Origin: Henckelia pumila
Lineage: Eukaryota; Streptophyta; Magnoliopsida; Lamiales; Gesneriaceae
Direction: 5' to 3'
Assembly (NCBI RefSeq): GCF_033568475.1
Contig: NC_133120.1
Location: forward strand, 96,676,151-96,740,150
DNA: 64,000 nt
Positions 45,782-58,611 of this stretch are shown piece after piece (position 1 is the stretch's first letter; every line of letters begins with the position of its first letter). The notes beneath the pieces were generated by a model. That model did no database searches. It was not told where the DNA came from and was given only the letters and a program-made list of their open reading frames with translations. The position numbers and the translations under genes were made by a program.

Positions 45782-48700
45782 ATGGAAACTCTGGAACCCG
45801 TGTTGTACGACCGGGTTCGAGCTCAGGACGCCGTGACGGAGGCGACTTTCTCGGCCGGCGGCCAACTGTGTTGGGCGGACAAACGGCTGGACTTTGATAA
45901 GGAAGTCCTCGGGTTTTCTGTTGAGGGATTGGGAATCCAAATCAGAGCTGTTGTGTCCAACAATGCGGGAATCTGCTGCTTCGGCGGTGCATCGAGCTTC
46001 ATCAGGAAGAATTTCACTTTGGAACTCTTGTCAGATGATTCTCTTCGAGTTTGGACGCACAAGTTCCAAGAATATCTCGATTCTCTGGGTAATTTTTTTT
46101 TTAATCTTTCGTAGGGCGCATCGAACTGGCCTGCTGTTTTGAACTTGGAATCCCTGGGATTTGAATTTTTGTTTGAGTGTTGGTGTAATTTGGTTGCGAT
46201 TTTACTTCAAATCAAGTTCAATGTCATCGTGCTTGTTCTCCCTCATCGTTAATATCGCGATCCTCGTTTCATTTCAGCCTGATTACTTTTAGTTTTAACT
46301 CGGTAATTCTGTATGCGAGTTTAGGTAGGCCAAAGAGGCTATTCATATTGGTGAATCCGTATGGAGGGAAGAAATCGGCTTCCAATATTTTTTTGTATGA
46401 CGTGAAGCCTTTTCTGGACGATGCTAATATCCGCTATACGGTGCAAGGTAAGCGGTGCCTTTTTTGCTTTTCTTTTTCCCTTTTTTTTTGAATGAACCTT
46501 TTTTGCTTTTTTTTTTGAATGGATTTTTTTTTTTTGCTTTTAATGTTCTGAATTTTTGCGCTTCTCTCGATTCATATTGGATTTTTACTCACTTCATAAT
46601 TGCCAGAAACTGAACGTCAGCTTCACGCTAAGGAAGTCATTCAATCGTTGGATCTTTCGGATTATGATGGAATTGTTTGTGTTAGCGGAGACGGAATCTT
46701 GGTGGAGGTCGGTTGATCATTGGGACTTTCGAACTGCAGTATATTTTTATGCTTAGATCGTTGAATGCTGTAAATTGTAATACATGAAAAGTGTTTACAT
46801 GTTCTTCTTTTTCTATTATTATAATTATTTTATTTTATTTTTTGTTGTTGTGAGTTTATGTTGAATGATATTTATAAATTATAAGACTCTTGTTTAGCAC
46901 GAACGGATATTTCCCGTAAGTGATGAAAGTTGAGAATATCACAGATTCACAGGCTTTTATGTTCTGAACTATCCTTTTAGTAGGTAATAAATGGATTGCT
47001 TAACAGGGAGGACTGGGAAAATGCAATAAAAATGCCTATTGGAGTGGTTCCCGCAGGTTTGGTTACCTTTTCATTTTAATTCTTACCATTCAATGATTAG
47101 TTCTGACAATATACTTGATTCAAGATCTTTATTTACTGTTCTAAGTGCATACGTATTGTATTGTCAGCATAAAAATATAGTTATGGATCAGTTTTCTCGT
47201 GTGTGAGCTGTCATGACACGAATTACCGAATAAGTAAAGGACATCCCAAGTATTTTGTCAGAGCTTTCCCTTTTTCATCCAGTACTATTCTTTCAATCTT
47301 ATCCAGGCTCTGCGATAAGTACCGAGATAGGCTCCTTTTTGCAGCATGGAGAGGATAACAGTTCATGCTACTTTGTTTCGTTAGTCTTCACTTGTATATC
47401 AGCTTTTCATGCCATTGTTCATCTGAGGAAATATAAGTACAAATTATCTTTTCGAACGAACCATTATTTATATATTTGAAGACTTCATATATAAAATTAA
47501 CAAGTATCTCAAGATTTTACCAAGCGATTATTTCAAAAATCTTTTTTTCTTGATTGCATGTTTGAAGTCTGACCAAGATGCTGATTCGTCACACCATGTG
47601 TTACTTATTTAACTCAACTATGTGGTATTTAATGGTGGGCTTTTACACCCTGCGAACCCACGCATGATATTTGGATTGTTGGTGGTCAATCCTATTTTTG
47701 AACTTGTTGAATGGGAAAATTTTCTTATGTAGTTTTTCCTTTTCAGACAAGGAAAAATAGCAACTTAAGAGCAACTCAGTTTTGTTTTTCCTTTATATCT
47801 TTTGTTCATTGTAAATATTTTTGTTCCCGCCCTTCTCAAATTACGTTTGTTGTTGAATGCAGGAACTGGAAACGGCATGGCAAAATCACTCCTAGATTCG
47901 TATGGTGAACCTTGTGCAGCTTCTAATGCTGCACTTGCTGTCATTCGAGGTATGTGAGGCCCTCTTTATTTGTGTTTTTCCTTGGGTCTGTTTTTCTCGA
48001 AATATTGATAGCCCTTGATAGTTCTGGTAACAAGCCTTGAATTGCAGGGCATAAGCGGTCATTGGACGTAGCTACTTTATCTCAAGGGAACGCCAAATTT
48101 TTTAGCGTGTTGATGCTTGCATGGGGTATGTGATCTTGTTATGCTTCGTAATTTAATACTAGGTTTATGCATTGATATACATTCACTTATTTTTGTAGTT
48201 TCAATGCAGGTCTTGTGGCTGATATTGATATCGAATCTGAGAAATATAGGTGGATGGGGAGTGCTCGGCTAGATGTCTACGTGAGTTCATAAATCAATTC
48301 TTTTTCCCTTTGGTTCTTTATCACAACTGATAATCATGTTTTTTTCTTTCAGTTATTAACCCGCATAGTCTGGGACTGTTCTGTTGGACAGTGTAGTAGA
48401 ACATGCTCGAGCTACATACTAGTATATTTGACATAAATTATCAATTGCAAGCTATGTTTTCAAGTACCGTATCGGATACTTCTAGGGTCCGGATACGATC
48501 TGGCTATGGCTGGGAACAACTTAAGAAAACTTTTTATAAAAAAAATTGGATACGGTACCTAACATACTCAAGAGGGTATGAGGACATGCATCATGTGTTT
48601 TGCAATTTTGAAATGATACTTGGGGGCTATTTATAATTTCTGAGATTGTGGTATGTTTCTTTTCATAATTGTTAATAATTTTTTTATAAATAACGAAAAT

Positions 48701-50348
48701 TTTAAGAAACAAAAAAAAAGTTGAAGTTATTAATCAAAGCAAATTATACTTTTTACAGTATGCTGTACACCATTGTTTGGGATAACTGGATTGATTTTTA
48801 TAATAAACTCAAAATTTAATGTGTTACGCAAATTTTTACTTGATTTTAATTATTTATATGTTAAATGTCGTTATTATTCATCCACATAGCATTTCTGTAT
48901 ACTTGTTATGTATTTATTTATGCAGTATATAAGGTACACATATCAATCCATGATGTTTCCTAAATTTTGAAATTGTCTATCTCGTATCCATATCACGTTG
49001 TGCATCATAGGTTCAAAAGCTTTGCCTTGAAGGAGTAGAATCATCCTGTTTGATATAAAAAACTGTTGTTTGAATTACCGTATTATTTGTGTTTTGATGT
49101 ATGAATATCTTAATTGATCATGTTTTGCGATAATTATGTTTGCTGTCGTTATCTAATTTTATTTGCATTCAGTGGAAGTTTACCTTGTTTGAAGTTGTTG
49201 ATGTTGATTCACTATTTTTCCGTGGATCTTTTTTTTGTTTATCCCTCAGTGCATTTCTATTCTTGAACAAGTAATCATTCCATGCTTATTCTTTGTTTAC
49301 AGATTCACTCTCATTCTTATCTAGCATGTAACGAATAGTTTATCCAGTTACTACAAGTACCTTTGATTGATCTTGTCATGGCTCGTTCCATTTAATAGTG
49401 TATATAGAGGCATTTCATATGCTTCATGCAAGGTGGTTCATGGTTTGTTTTTTCATGAAAGATGTTCTTGATGAAATTGAGAGGCAATACTCCAGCACTC
49501 ATTCTTGTGAACAGCTAACTTTCTTTAATGTTCAGGCAGTTCAACGAATATTTGGTCTTAGGAAGTATAATGGCAGCATAATATTTGCGCCAGCACCTGG
49601 CTATGAATCTTATGGAGAACCGTTGGATCTTGAAAATCAAATCATCGTAGATGGCGAGGCTGAAATGAAATCTGATAAGCAACACGGCTATCATGGTCCT
49701 GAAGTCGATGTGAAAAGTTTAGATTGGCGGAAGGTTGATGGTCCTTTTATTTCAATATGGCTCCATAACGTACCGTGGGGAGGGGAAGATGCAATGGCAG
49801 CACCTAATGCCGAGGTTTGTTCCTTTCTGCATGTTATTGGGAGAATTGAGTCAGTTGACCCTACTATACTAATATATATGTGTTAACTGATAGCTCAATG
49901 TTACTAACCTCCAGTTTTCATGTTTTTCCTCGTAATGATTGCAGTTCTCTGATGGTTATTTGGACTTGATCATGATAAAGGACATCCCGAAATTTGCTTT
50001 GTTAAAGTCATTGACTGAATTGAACTCCGGAGGCCATGTCAAATCCCCGTTTGTCTCTTACCTCAAGGTGCACCCTTTTCACAAATATATGTGTGGTTTG
50101 AAGCATAACTTACTTCGACATGTGATTCTTGACTCTTTAAATTTCAACGACTACAGGTGAAGGCCTTCGTTCTGCAACCTGGCCCACGAACCGATAACCC
50201 AGACAAGGCCGGAATAATAGACGTCGATGGGGAGGTTTTAGCCAGAGGGAAAGGAGCATACAAGTGCAATGAGGAAACTCTAATGAGCTATGACAAAATA
50301 GTCATTAAAGTTGATCAGGGATTGGCCACATTATTTTCTCCTAATTAA
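45782..50348 (+). CDS. SPHK: Sphingosine kinase (ten exons, 477 aa)
   Basis: Phosphorylates sphingoid long-chain bases to their 1-phosphates, lipid signals that in plants act in ABA, guard-cell and cell-death responses; the plant enzyme is membrane-associated. Exons: 45782-46088, 46325-46447, 46607-46707, 46984-47056, 47863-47949, 48048-48125, 48210-48280, 49536-49814, 49945-50067, 50157-50348; all junctions keep frame. The diacylglycerol-kinase-type catalytic fold shows LVNPYGGKKSA (residues 112-122), the nucleotide-binding SGDG (170-173), PAGTGNG (200-206), RGHKRSLDVA and FSDGYLDLIMI (374-384). An N-terminal region of about 100 residues is typical of plant forms. The start at 45782 is the first ATG giving a family-like N-terminus; an upstream in-frame ATG at 45656 would add 42 residues without similarity. 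Exon 3 uses a weak donor (GTCGGT). Length agrees with plant SPHKs. AATAAA lies at 50521. Confidence 0.93.
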
Positions 50349-51584
50349 CGATGTTGTCGGAGTGACGATTCATTGTATCGATTAATTCCACGCATGGAGA
50401 AGATTATTACATCAGTTTGGCTGGACTTCTTTTGTATAGGAAGTAATTACAAAGCAATAGTGTTTTGATGTGTGGTTTCTGGCTTGAAATAATGAATATT
50501 TGTGTCGTGCTTTCAGGTTCAATAAAATTCTGCGTTTTAATTCTTCAAGAATAAGCTGCTACAATATCTATAATCGTTATACTTTTCGTGTCCAATATCA
50601 ATAAATCTTGCAATAAATTGTAAAAACACGCGACAAAAACACTCACCATATCTCAATTTTTAATGCTAAAAATACACAATCAGTTCGTCTAATTTCAATT
50701 TTGAGAATGATGTTTTTCCAAATGTAACTTATAAATGCTAACAATAAATTAGCTGCTTACGTATCTATCACTACCAATGGAACACAAATTGTGTGTATAA
50801 CACGTTACAGACACGCACCTGCCATATATTTTTCGGAAATTTACATAATAAGAATTAACTTTTAATATGTTAATAATAACTTAGTTTGGAATAATTGTTG
50901 CCTGTTGGAGAATATTGTTCTCTTCTGTTTAAAAAAAAAAAAACTTAAATACAAAATTCAAACGAATATCGATTGCTCGCGATATTGTTGGACAGCTAAT
51001 TCTCGTTTTAGTTTTTACGTCATTTATGATGTTCATGTCTGTACTTATAATATTTTGTTTCATGATTATACTTAACTTACTTTATTCAATGAAGATTTGG
51101 TTTATTATTGGAGAAAAAAATGTATGGTAGCGGCTGCAGATTCTCACGTCACAAAAAAAATGTACTAAAAAATTGGAAAAGAGAAAATCAAACTAAAGGA
51201 AAAAAAATAATCATGCAAGATATTTTTAAGAAGAAATTAAAATATAGAAATATAAACTTGATATTATTATTCAAAAGGATCCACGAATGAATTTGGAGCA
51301 AAACTGGAACAGTTTGGTAGGTGAGTAGGCAGTAGCTTTGGATAACGTTCGACTTTATTACGTTGCATCTCATGAAAGCGACGAGGAAACGACGACGTCA
51401 AAGCGAAACACACACGCACTCATGGGAATGCCCCTCCACTCCACTCCCATATGTCATCAATTCGAACGTTTTCTGGCTAGGGCTGTGCTCTTCTAAGTCT
51501 ATGCTCGTCTCCTTCGGCCTCTGAATTTTGATTCTGTGCTTGGGCCCCACATCTGATGTTTCTTCTGTAGGATTCTGTGCTACG
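50349..51584. other. Intergenic region between SPHK and VAL-type gene
   Basis: About 1.2 kb. It holds the kinase 3' untranslated part and the presumed promoter and leader of the next gene. AT-rich until about 51340, then GC-richer. No further gene seen. A TGACGTC-like G-box relative (ACGACGTC) lies near 51391. Confidence 0.5.
50521..50526 (+). terminator. Poly(A) signal candidate of the sphingosine kinase gene
   Basis: AATAAA about 170 bases after the stop codon. Confidence 0.5.
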
Positions 51585-54500
51585 ATGACGTCATCGTCTT
51601 CTTCGACGGGGTTTTGCTTTAATTTTAACTGCAGGGAGGGGTCGGAGAAGTGGAGGAGAGGTTGGCCCTGCCGGACTGGTGACTATGCTCATCTATGCGA
51701 TCGATGCGCGTAAGAGATTTTCTAGTCTGGACCGTTGGTTTGGCTTCTCTTTTTTACATGGTGATCTTTTCTAGTTTAAAGTTTGAATTTTTTTGGTTAC
51801 CACTGTCGGGGAATTTTTTTTTCTGCAAAAAAAAAAAAGAAGAATAAATAAATTACACTTCGTAATGCCCGGAAAATCAACTGTATTCCTCAAAGCTTAC
51901 GTGGAATATACTATATAGGCAGTCTGCTGCTGATTGACCTCTTTGTTATGTTTGTGTGGTTGAAGTTTCTTACGGTCACAGGTATTTGATTTACAATCTG
52001 CACATGCACACCAGGAACAGGTATCAAAAGTCTCTTTAAGTTGACCGGTGGTTTTTATGTTTATATGGGTTGATTTGCATCTGGACAACTGAATTTGATT
52101 CCTCTCAATCAGATTCATAAGTGATGGTGACTCTTACATGCAAATTTTCATTTTAAAGCATTTACTAAGTTCTTTTATTTAGTTAAATATGCATGTAAGA
52201 ACACAATGGAAAATTTGGAAATTACTAGCGTCTTCCCTTTCTATATATGCTTGGAATATCGTATTCAATAATCCGATTCAGTTTTCTTTTATTGCTTTCT
52301 AAATTGATGACATTTATTGCTAATATAGTTCTGCTTATGAGGATGGAAAATTTTGTGAGACATTCCACCTTGATGCTTCCGGTTGGAGAAGCTGTGAATC
52401 TTGTGGAAAGGTAAACCAGCTTAAAATTTTTGGATTTTTTGGCTTAAATGTAAGTCATTTATTTGGACTTCGAAATTATATGTCCAAATTTTTCTGCAGC
52501 AAAGAGAATTTGTAAGTTCCGAAAATGACTTCATTGTTGCAGAAAATTCATTGTGGATGTATAGTATCATTCCATATGTTCGTACTGTTGGATGCGGGAG
52601 GAATTGAATGTCTAACATGTGCAAAGAAAAGCGACATTTTGGTAAGAATCATGTCTGTTGCACTGGTTTGGTTTCAACATGTGATTTTACTTTCCCTAAT
52701 TTCATGATTTAGTTATTGTGTTCGAAATTATTATAATTGCATGTGCATATCAGAAAGCTTGTTGAATCTCTAACCTTGTTTAATCATTCCACTTTTTACT
52801 TCAAGACTTTTCAGTTTCTTTCATGTAGTAGAGACCTTGTCTTGACTCCTTACACTGGTTTGTACTTTCTCTTTTTAATTTTAAAAAAATTTCAGCTCAT
52901 ATATGTTCTGGTTCTTTGAGATTTTACAAGGGTTTTTCAAGGTGGGCAGAGAGATCACTATCCGTTCATCATCGATAATTTTAAAATGAGCATCCATGTT
53001 GGATCTGGTTACTCAAAGTGTCCTTTGAATTGCTTAGTTTTGATGATGTAGTTAGTTTAGTCCCATCTGGATGAATTTTTGCAGTGTTGAATGTTATGAA
53101 AACATGTTTTCATATTTGAATCCTCAAGTGCACAAGGCGTCTCTTTCCGTTTGGAACAGTTGAAGTTCTATTTTCTATGTTGTGCCGTGATAGTACTTCT
53201 ACCACACACAACTTTTTTTCTGTGCGGTAATTTGCATTTACATCCCCATACTCTTTGTTTTTGGCATTCACCTCCCTTGCATGTTATAATTTTTACACTT
53301 GATAAGGGAGGTGATTGTCAAATGCACATGGTGTGGGGAGGTGAATGCAAATGACCCGTTTTCTGCTTTATTTATTATGTCCAGATAAATGAATGAACCT
53401 TCATTATTTACCTTTCTTTTCCATACGTCAGACCCCAAATCCTGCCTGGCCACCACCTTATCGCTTTCTTCCTTCGCAACCTGAAAGAATGAAGGACCTC
53501 TCTGTGAAAACTTTGAGTGCAACAGTTGGCTCAGGTCCAGAACCATGGAATCCTGCCCCCAACTTATTCAATGGTTTTACCATCCCATCAATTGTGCAGC
53601 CAAGGATGCCCTCTGAAATTGATTTACTGGGTGGGATGGACAGGTTTCGCATATGTCAGAGATTGTCTACAGTGTCCCTTGAGATGAAAGATAACTCTTT
53701 CGAAAGATTAGTTGATGGAAAGTCAAGAATTGGCCCGATTGAAACATTTGTGAATGGTAATGCTGGTAAATTTATTATCATATTGTGAAGAAACTTGATG
53801 TTGCTTGTGCTGCTTTGTACTTTGGATATTTTTTACACCCAGATTTGATTTTAGTGTTCTGTTGCAGAAGCCAGCTGTAAGGAACAATCAAATTCATCCA
53901 TAAATGATTTTGGCCTGATAGCATTCCCAAAAAATGATTCTGCTGTTCCGGTTTCGTGTGTGGTTGCAACTTCATCCAGAACTGAAGCCAATGAGGCTAC
54001 CCAGCTTTCTCCTATCTTTTCACAGCCATTCATTTCATCAATTCAAGTGGGAAAACAGGTCTGGAATCATAACAGAGTGGGGTCATCTTGTGAGGTGCAA
54101 CCATGTACTGGAAAAGCTCGAGGAGATGATCGCTTCCGAAGTCAGTTGCTTCCTAGGTATCGGCCCCAAATAACTGATGAGGAGCTTCAACAAATATCTA
54201 CCGAGTATCCTGTGGTTCTGGAGTGTCCTTTACTTTTGTTATTTCTAAGATCTTTGTTAGAGATTAATTTGAAGTATGGTTTTCCCTGTATGGTGCTCAT
54301 GATTTATTGAGTCACGCGTTTATAATACTCGCGTGACCGATAATTCAAAACACGCACATTGTTATTGTTCACTACCTTGATTTCACCTTATCTTCTTGTC
54401 AGTTCGAACTCAGTTATTACTCCATTGTTTGAGAAATTGTTGACTGCTAGTGATGCGGGACGAATTGGGCGCTTAGTCTTGCCAAAAAAATGTGCAGAGG

Positions 54501-57500
54501 TGAGTCCTTACGCGGTTTTGTAAATGTTGATGCTGAGATGACTTATTTTTTGTTTGAATTCGAATTTGCATGGGTATCTGCATTTTGTGATAGCTATAAT
54601 TACTCTTGTACAACACAAAGTTCCGTTCATTTCTGAGCATCTATAGTTGCCTTTGTAGCATAATTTCTAAATTTATATACATACTATTCTTGGATCTTAG
54701 GAATATTTTGGAATCAACTTGCTGACCTTTCAACTTTAAGTAAAATGGGCTTTGGTATTGCAGATAGGATTGGTAGTGCTTAGATATTGGAAATTGGAAT
54801 TTCCATTTGGTTTATGAAATTTTCATAAATTACCTTTTGGCTCTTTAAAATGACAACTGCTGATCTGGGCCCTTCATCGAGGAAGATGATCAAATAGTTT
54901 CTCCCAGTGGGATCATAACTGGAGTGATCTGTAATTTTCATATTACTTTAAGGCCTTCCATCTGGTTTTGGTGTTTTGTAGGTATTTTTGTCTCGAAATT
55001 GTTGGCTTCAAAAAATTGAAGGAAAAAGCAAACTTAGTAAGGTTTTTATTTGTGAGTATGTATATTTATGTCATGATTGGAAACAATTAAAAGCGAAACA
55101 AAAGGAAAAATTTCTACATTTCATACAGTCTTCTTTATGTCCCTTACATGTGCTGACATTTGACATAATTCAGCTTGTTCACGATTCTACAGGCCTATTT
55201 TCCGCCAATTGCTCAACCAGAAGGGTTACCTTTGGAAGTACGGGATATGAAGGGGAAGGAATGGGTTTTTCAGTTTCGATATTGGCCCAACAATAACAGT
55301 CGAATGTATGTTTTAGAAGGAATTACTCCATGTTTACAATCCTTGCAACTTCAAGCTGGTGATACAGGTATTTTGGCTGTGCAGCTTCTGACTTGCTTTT
55401 GATTTTTTACTTCCTTTTTTTCAAATCTTTGAGGGCAGGAGTTTTTTCCTTTCTTGGGTGTGCCACCATCATGTTTGTAATTCCATAATGTTTATGCCTG
55501 CTATGGGTGCAATGAATATTCCCGATCTCCTTTTTCTGCTATGGCTTGCTTGGCGTGACAAACTAACAATGTGGACACATGGGATGGATTCAGGAATTGC
55601 CAAGAGTGTGGGCAAAAGGGGGTGAGAAGCTGTGCGTGCGTGTGTGTTTTTTTTGGTGGGTGGGTGGTGGGGTGGGGTGGGGTGGGGGGTGGCTTCAAAC
55701 ATTGATGGGGTCCAACCTTGCATATATTGAAAAGTTACAAAATGTATTAATGCATTTTATTCTATCGTCATTTTATTCTACTTCCAAAATGATTAAAGAT
55801 GTTCCTTGCAGTAACATTTAGTAGACTCGAACCAGAAGGAAAGTTGATCATGGGATGCAGAAAGGCTTCAATTATGTCGTCGTTTGATCAGGTTCTGTCC
55901 TCCAACATGACCTTGTCCTCATCTTGTAAATGCCAGCCTTATTAAAAACTGTGATCCCTTGTTCTGCCATCTCACAGAGGTCTGTCAGGAAGTGTCAAAC
56001 CACCTTTGTATCTTTGTTTTTCAAACTGATATATGTGCTTCTTTTTAAGAATTGAAATGTGAAAGCTTCATGTGATTACATGCACTCATGTTCACACAAA
56101 CAAGCACGTATATATTATAAAGACTTTCAGATTTAATTGAATTTTGTGTCCAAGTTTAGATTCTAAGTTACTTTTTAATGCTGTTTCCTTGTACGCAGGA
56201 AGATGAAGCTTCTTTATTTGGGAATAATGCATCAGTTGTGGTGGAAGATAGCATAAAGAATAGGTCTGGGGAAGTTATTTCAATACATGGTGATCTGAAT
56301 GCTAAATCACAACAGAGATTTCCACCCATCAATCAGGATGCCAAATCAGATCCAAAAAGTGCTGGGTCAATTGTTAAATCTACTTTCAATGCAAAAAAAA
56401 TACTTGAAACCAAGCCAATGGCTCATAACAATAGGAAAAATAGTACCTTGGGTACAAAGAACAAACGTCTTAGGATTGAAAATGAGGATATTATAGAGTT
56501 GAAGCTCACTTGGAAAGAAGCTCAACTATTGATGCGCCCACCTCCTAAAATTTCCCCAACAGTTTTTGTCATAGACGGATTTGAAATTGAAGAATTCGAG
56601 GTACTAAGGTTTATTAAATATTAAATTTCAACCATGATACTTTTTAATTGATCACTGATTGTTATTTGTCCATGGAGACAAGTTTTTGTTTTTGATTGGT
56701 AACTGGGCGTATCGTGTTCGACTGAAGTACTTGTGTGATATTAGAACATAATAAAGAGTTTTTACCTTCTTTCTTCGCCATCTTCCTTATTTGTTATCTT
56801 TAGGAGGCTGCACCAATTATTGGAAGGCCTACTATCCCAGTAGTAGATCATTTAGGGTAAGTTGTGTACTGGAGCTGCCCCATTTAAATCGCTCCCTCCT
56901 CTAGCAGTAATACTACTTTGCCTGGAGGAAAGCTGACATAAAAAATTGTTGATTGGCTTAGTTTAAAGATTCAGTGGGCTCAATGTGAAGAGTGTTTTAA
57001 GTGGCGCAAAGTACCTGCAGATGCAGTTCTTTCTTCTAGGTGGACCTGTTCAGAAAATACATGGGACCTTGTCAGGTATTGTGGGTTCTGCATCTTTTCT
57101 TCGTTAACATTCCATTAATCGGTTCTTATTCTCTTCAATCAGAGTTTAATTGACTCCTTGTGTACGTCCTCTCTGGAAGTAATCATGTTTATAAAGCGTT
57201 GTTCCATCGAAGGATGATATTTAGTGCCAACGGCCAAATTTGGACATTTTTGTTTCAATAAAGATGATGTGTTCACTTGTGGATGTCTAGCTTTGCTTCT
57301 TTAAAGGAATTATCATGATTGATGAGATATGATGACCCCCTTGTGCCATATTAAACTCCCACAGATCTCTATGCTCAGCCACTGAGGAATTATCTGCGGA
57401 ACAACTTGATGAATTATTACCTACCATTAGCAAAGGTAAAACTTAAAAGCTCGTATTTCTTTGCACTAGCATTACGTTTTCCTTATTTTTTCTCACATTT

Positions 57501-58155
57501 GTGTTTTCCGGCCCTTGCTAATTTTTGTGAAGTTTCTTCTGAGAAAAGCAAGACCACCGACCATCATTCTGATTTGCTCGTGGGCCTGGAAGGGCTGGGC
57601 GCCCTTGCAAATCTTGCCATCCAAGGGGAGGGAGAAAGCCTTCCACATTCTTCCCCGACAAGGACAAAACACCCTCGTCATAAACCTGGCTGTTCTTGCA
57701 TCGTTTGCATTCAGCCCCCAAGTGGGAAAGGCTTGAAACATAAGCAATCGTGTGAGTGTGCTGTATGTAGTTCATTAAGGCGCCGTTTCAGAACCCTGAT
57801 GGAGAGGCGTGAGAAGAAACAATTGGAGAAAGAATCTGAAGCTTTGCAGCAGCAACAATTACCCGAACAACAGCTGCATATCGATGCACAACCAAGTAAC
57901 AATGTGGGAGATAGTCACGTAAATCTAGAAGAGTTGGGGAATGGGGGCTGTGTTGATGAGCACAAGGGTAAAAACCCGACTGTGGTGCCTTTGAAAGGTC
58001 AAATAGACCTTAATATCCAGCCGGAACGGGAGGAAGAGTTGTCCCCTGCTGGCTCAAATTCTGGGGCCGTGAAATGTTTCTCCAGGGGCGGCACCACACA
58101 GGAAGATATTGGACCACAGCACTTACCTTCGGACACCTCCGTCCTAGGAAATTAG
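51585..58155 (+). CDS. VAL: VAL/HSI2-type B3-domain transcriptional repressor (13 exons, 860 aa)
   Basis: Nuclear repressor of the family that binds RY (CATGCA) sites and recruits Polycomb and histone deacetylases to silence embryo genes (LEC1, ABI3, FUS3) and FLC. Exons: 51585-51709, 52329-52410, 52543-52641, 53432-53756, 53868-54204, 54403-54499, 55193-55367, 55812-55891, 56199-56600, 56804-56856, 56962-57075, 57365-57435, 57533-58155; every junction keeps frame. Domains: PHD-like Cys/His region (residues about 10-100: [27 protein letters not shown]), B3 (about 325-440: [20 protein letters not shown]), CW zinc finger (about 596-632: [25 protein letters not shown]), a C-rich stretch (about 700-735: CSCIVC, CECAVC) and an EAR-type motif IDLNIQP near 811, expected to bind TOPLESS-type corepressors. 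VAL1- or VAL2-like; I cannot say which. The end may be frameshifted after residue 859. Confidence 0.92.
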
Positions 58156-58536
58156 CGCGCAAACTGATACATCAGGATTGAATTATATAGGAACAGAAGT
58201 TGATAATAACTTAAATCTTCACATGGCAACATTATCGGAGGAAGATTTTGGCGGTTGATATTTTGTCTTTCAACCTGCTTTTGCCTTCATTACCTTCTCC
58301 AAGTTAAAGCTGTGCATATACAATAGGTAAGAATTCAATAGTGTTGAGGCGCAGTCGTAGCAGATTCTATTATTTTCCTAAAGTAAAGTTCAACGCATGA
58401 TTTATATATGATGCTCTGGAGTAAGGCCTGCTGATTACATATTAACGACATGGTAAATTGGTCTGAAATATATTTTCTTTTATTTTTATATATGTATTTT
58501 AATTTCTTTTCTATATTTTTGGAAAACGAAATAGCA

Positions 58537-58542
58537 AATAAA
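58537..58542 (+). terminator. Poly(A) signal candidate of the VAL-type gene
   Basis: AATAAA lies about 380 bases after the stop, only about 40 bases from the opposite-strand signal of the converging gene. Confidence 0.4.
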
Positions 58543-58578
58543 GTTCGGTTTGCCCCGAAACATAAACCCTGAATATTA

Positions 58579-58584
58579 TTTATT
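58579..58584 (-). terminator. Poly(A) signal candidate of the DUF4408/DUF761 gene
   Basis: AATAAA on the - strand, about 30 bases after the stop codon. Confidence 0.45.
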
Positions 58585-58611
58585 CACAAAAAATAATCCA
58601 AAACGGTATCT

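Larger units (their letters stand above)
58156..58611. other. Convergent 3' region between VAL-type and DUF4408 genes
   Basis: Contains a 35-codon open stretch in another frame (58151-58258) that looks like the true end of the VAL-type protein, followed by AT-rich untranslated sequence. AATAAA signals for both strands lie at 58537-58542 (+) and 58579-58584 (-). Confidence 0.6.
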
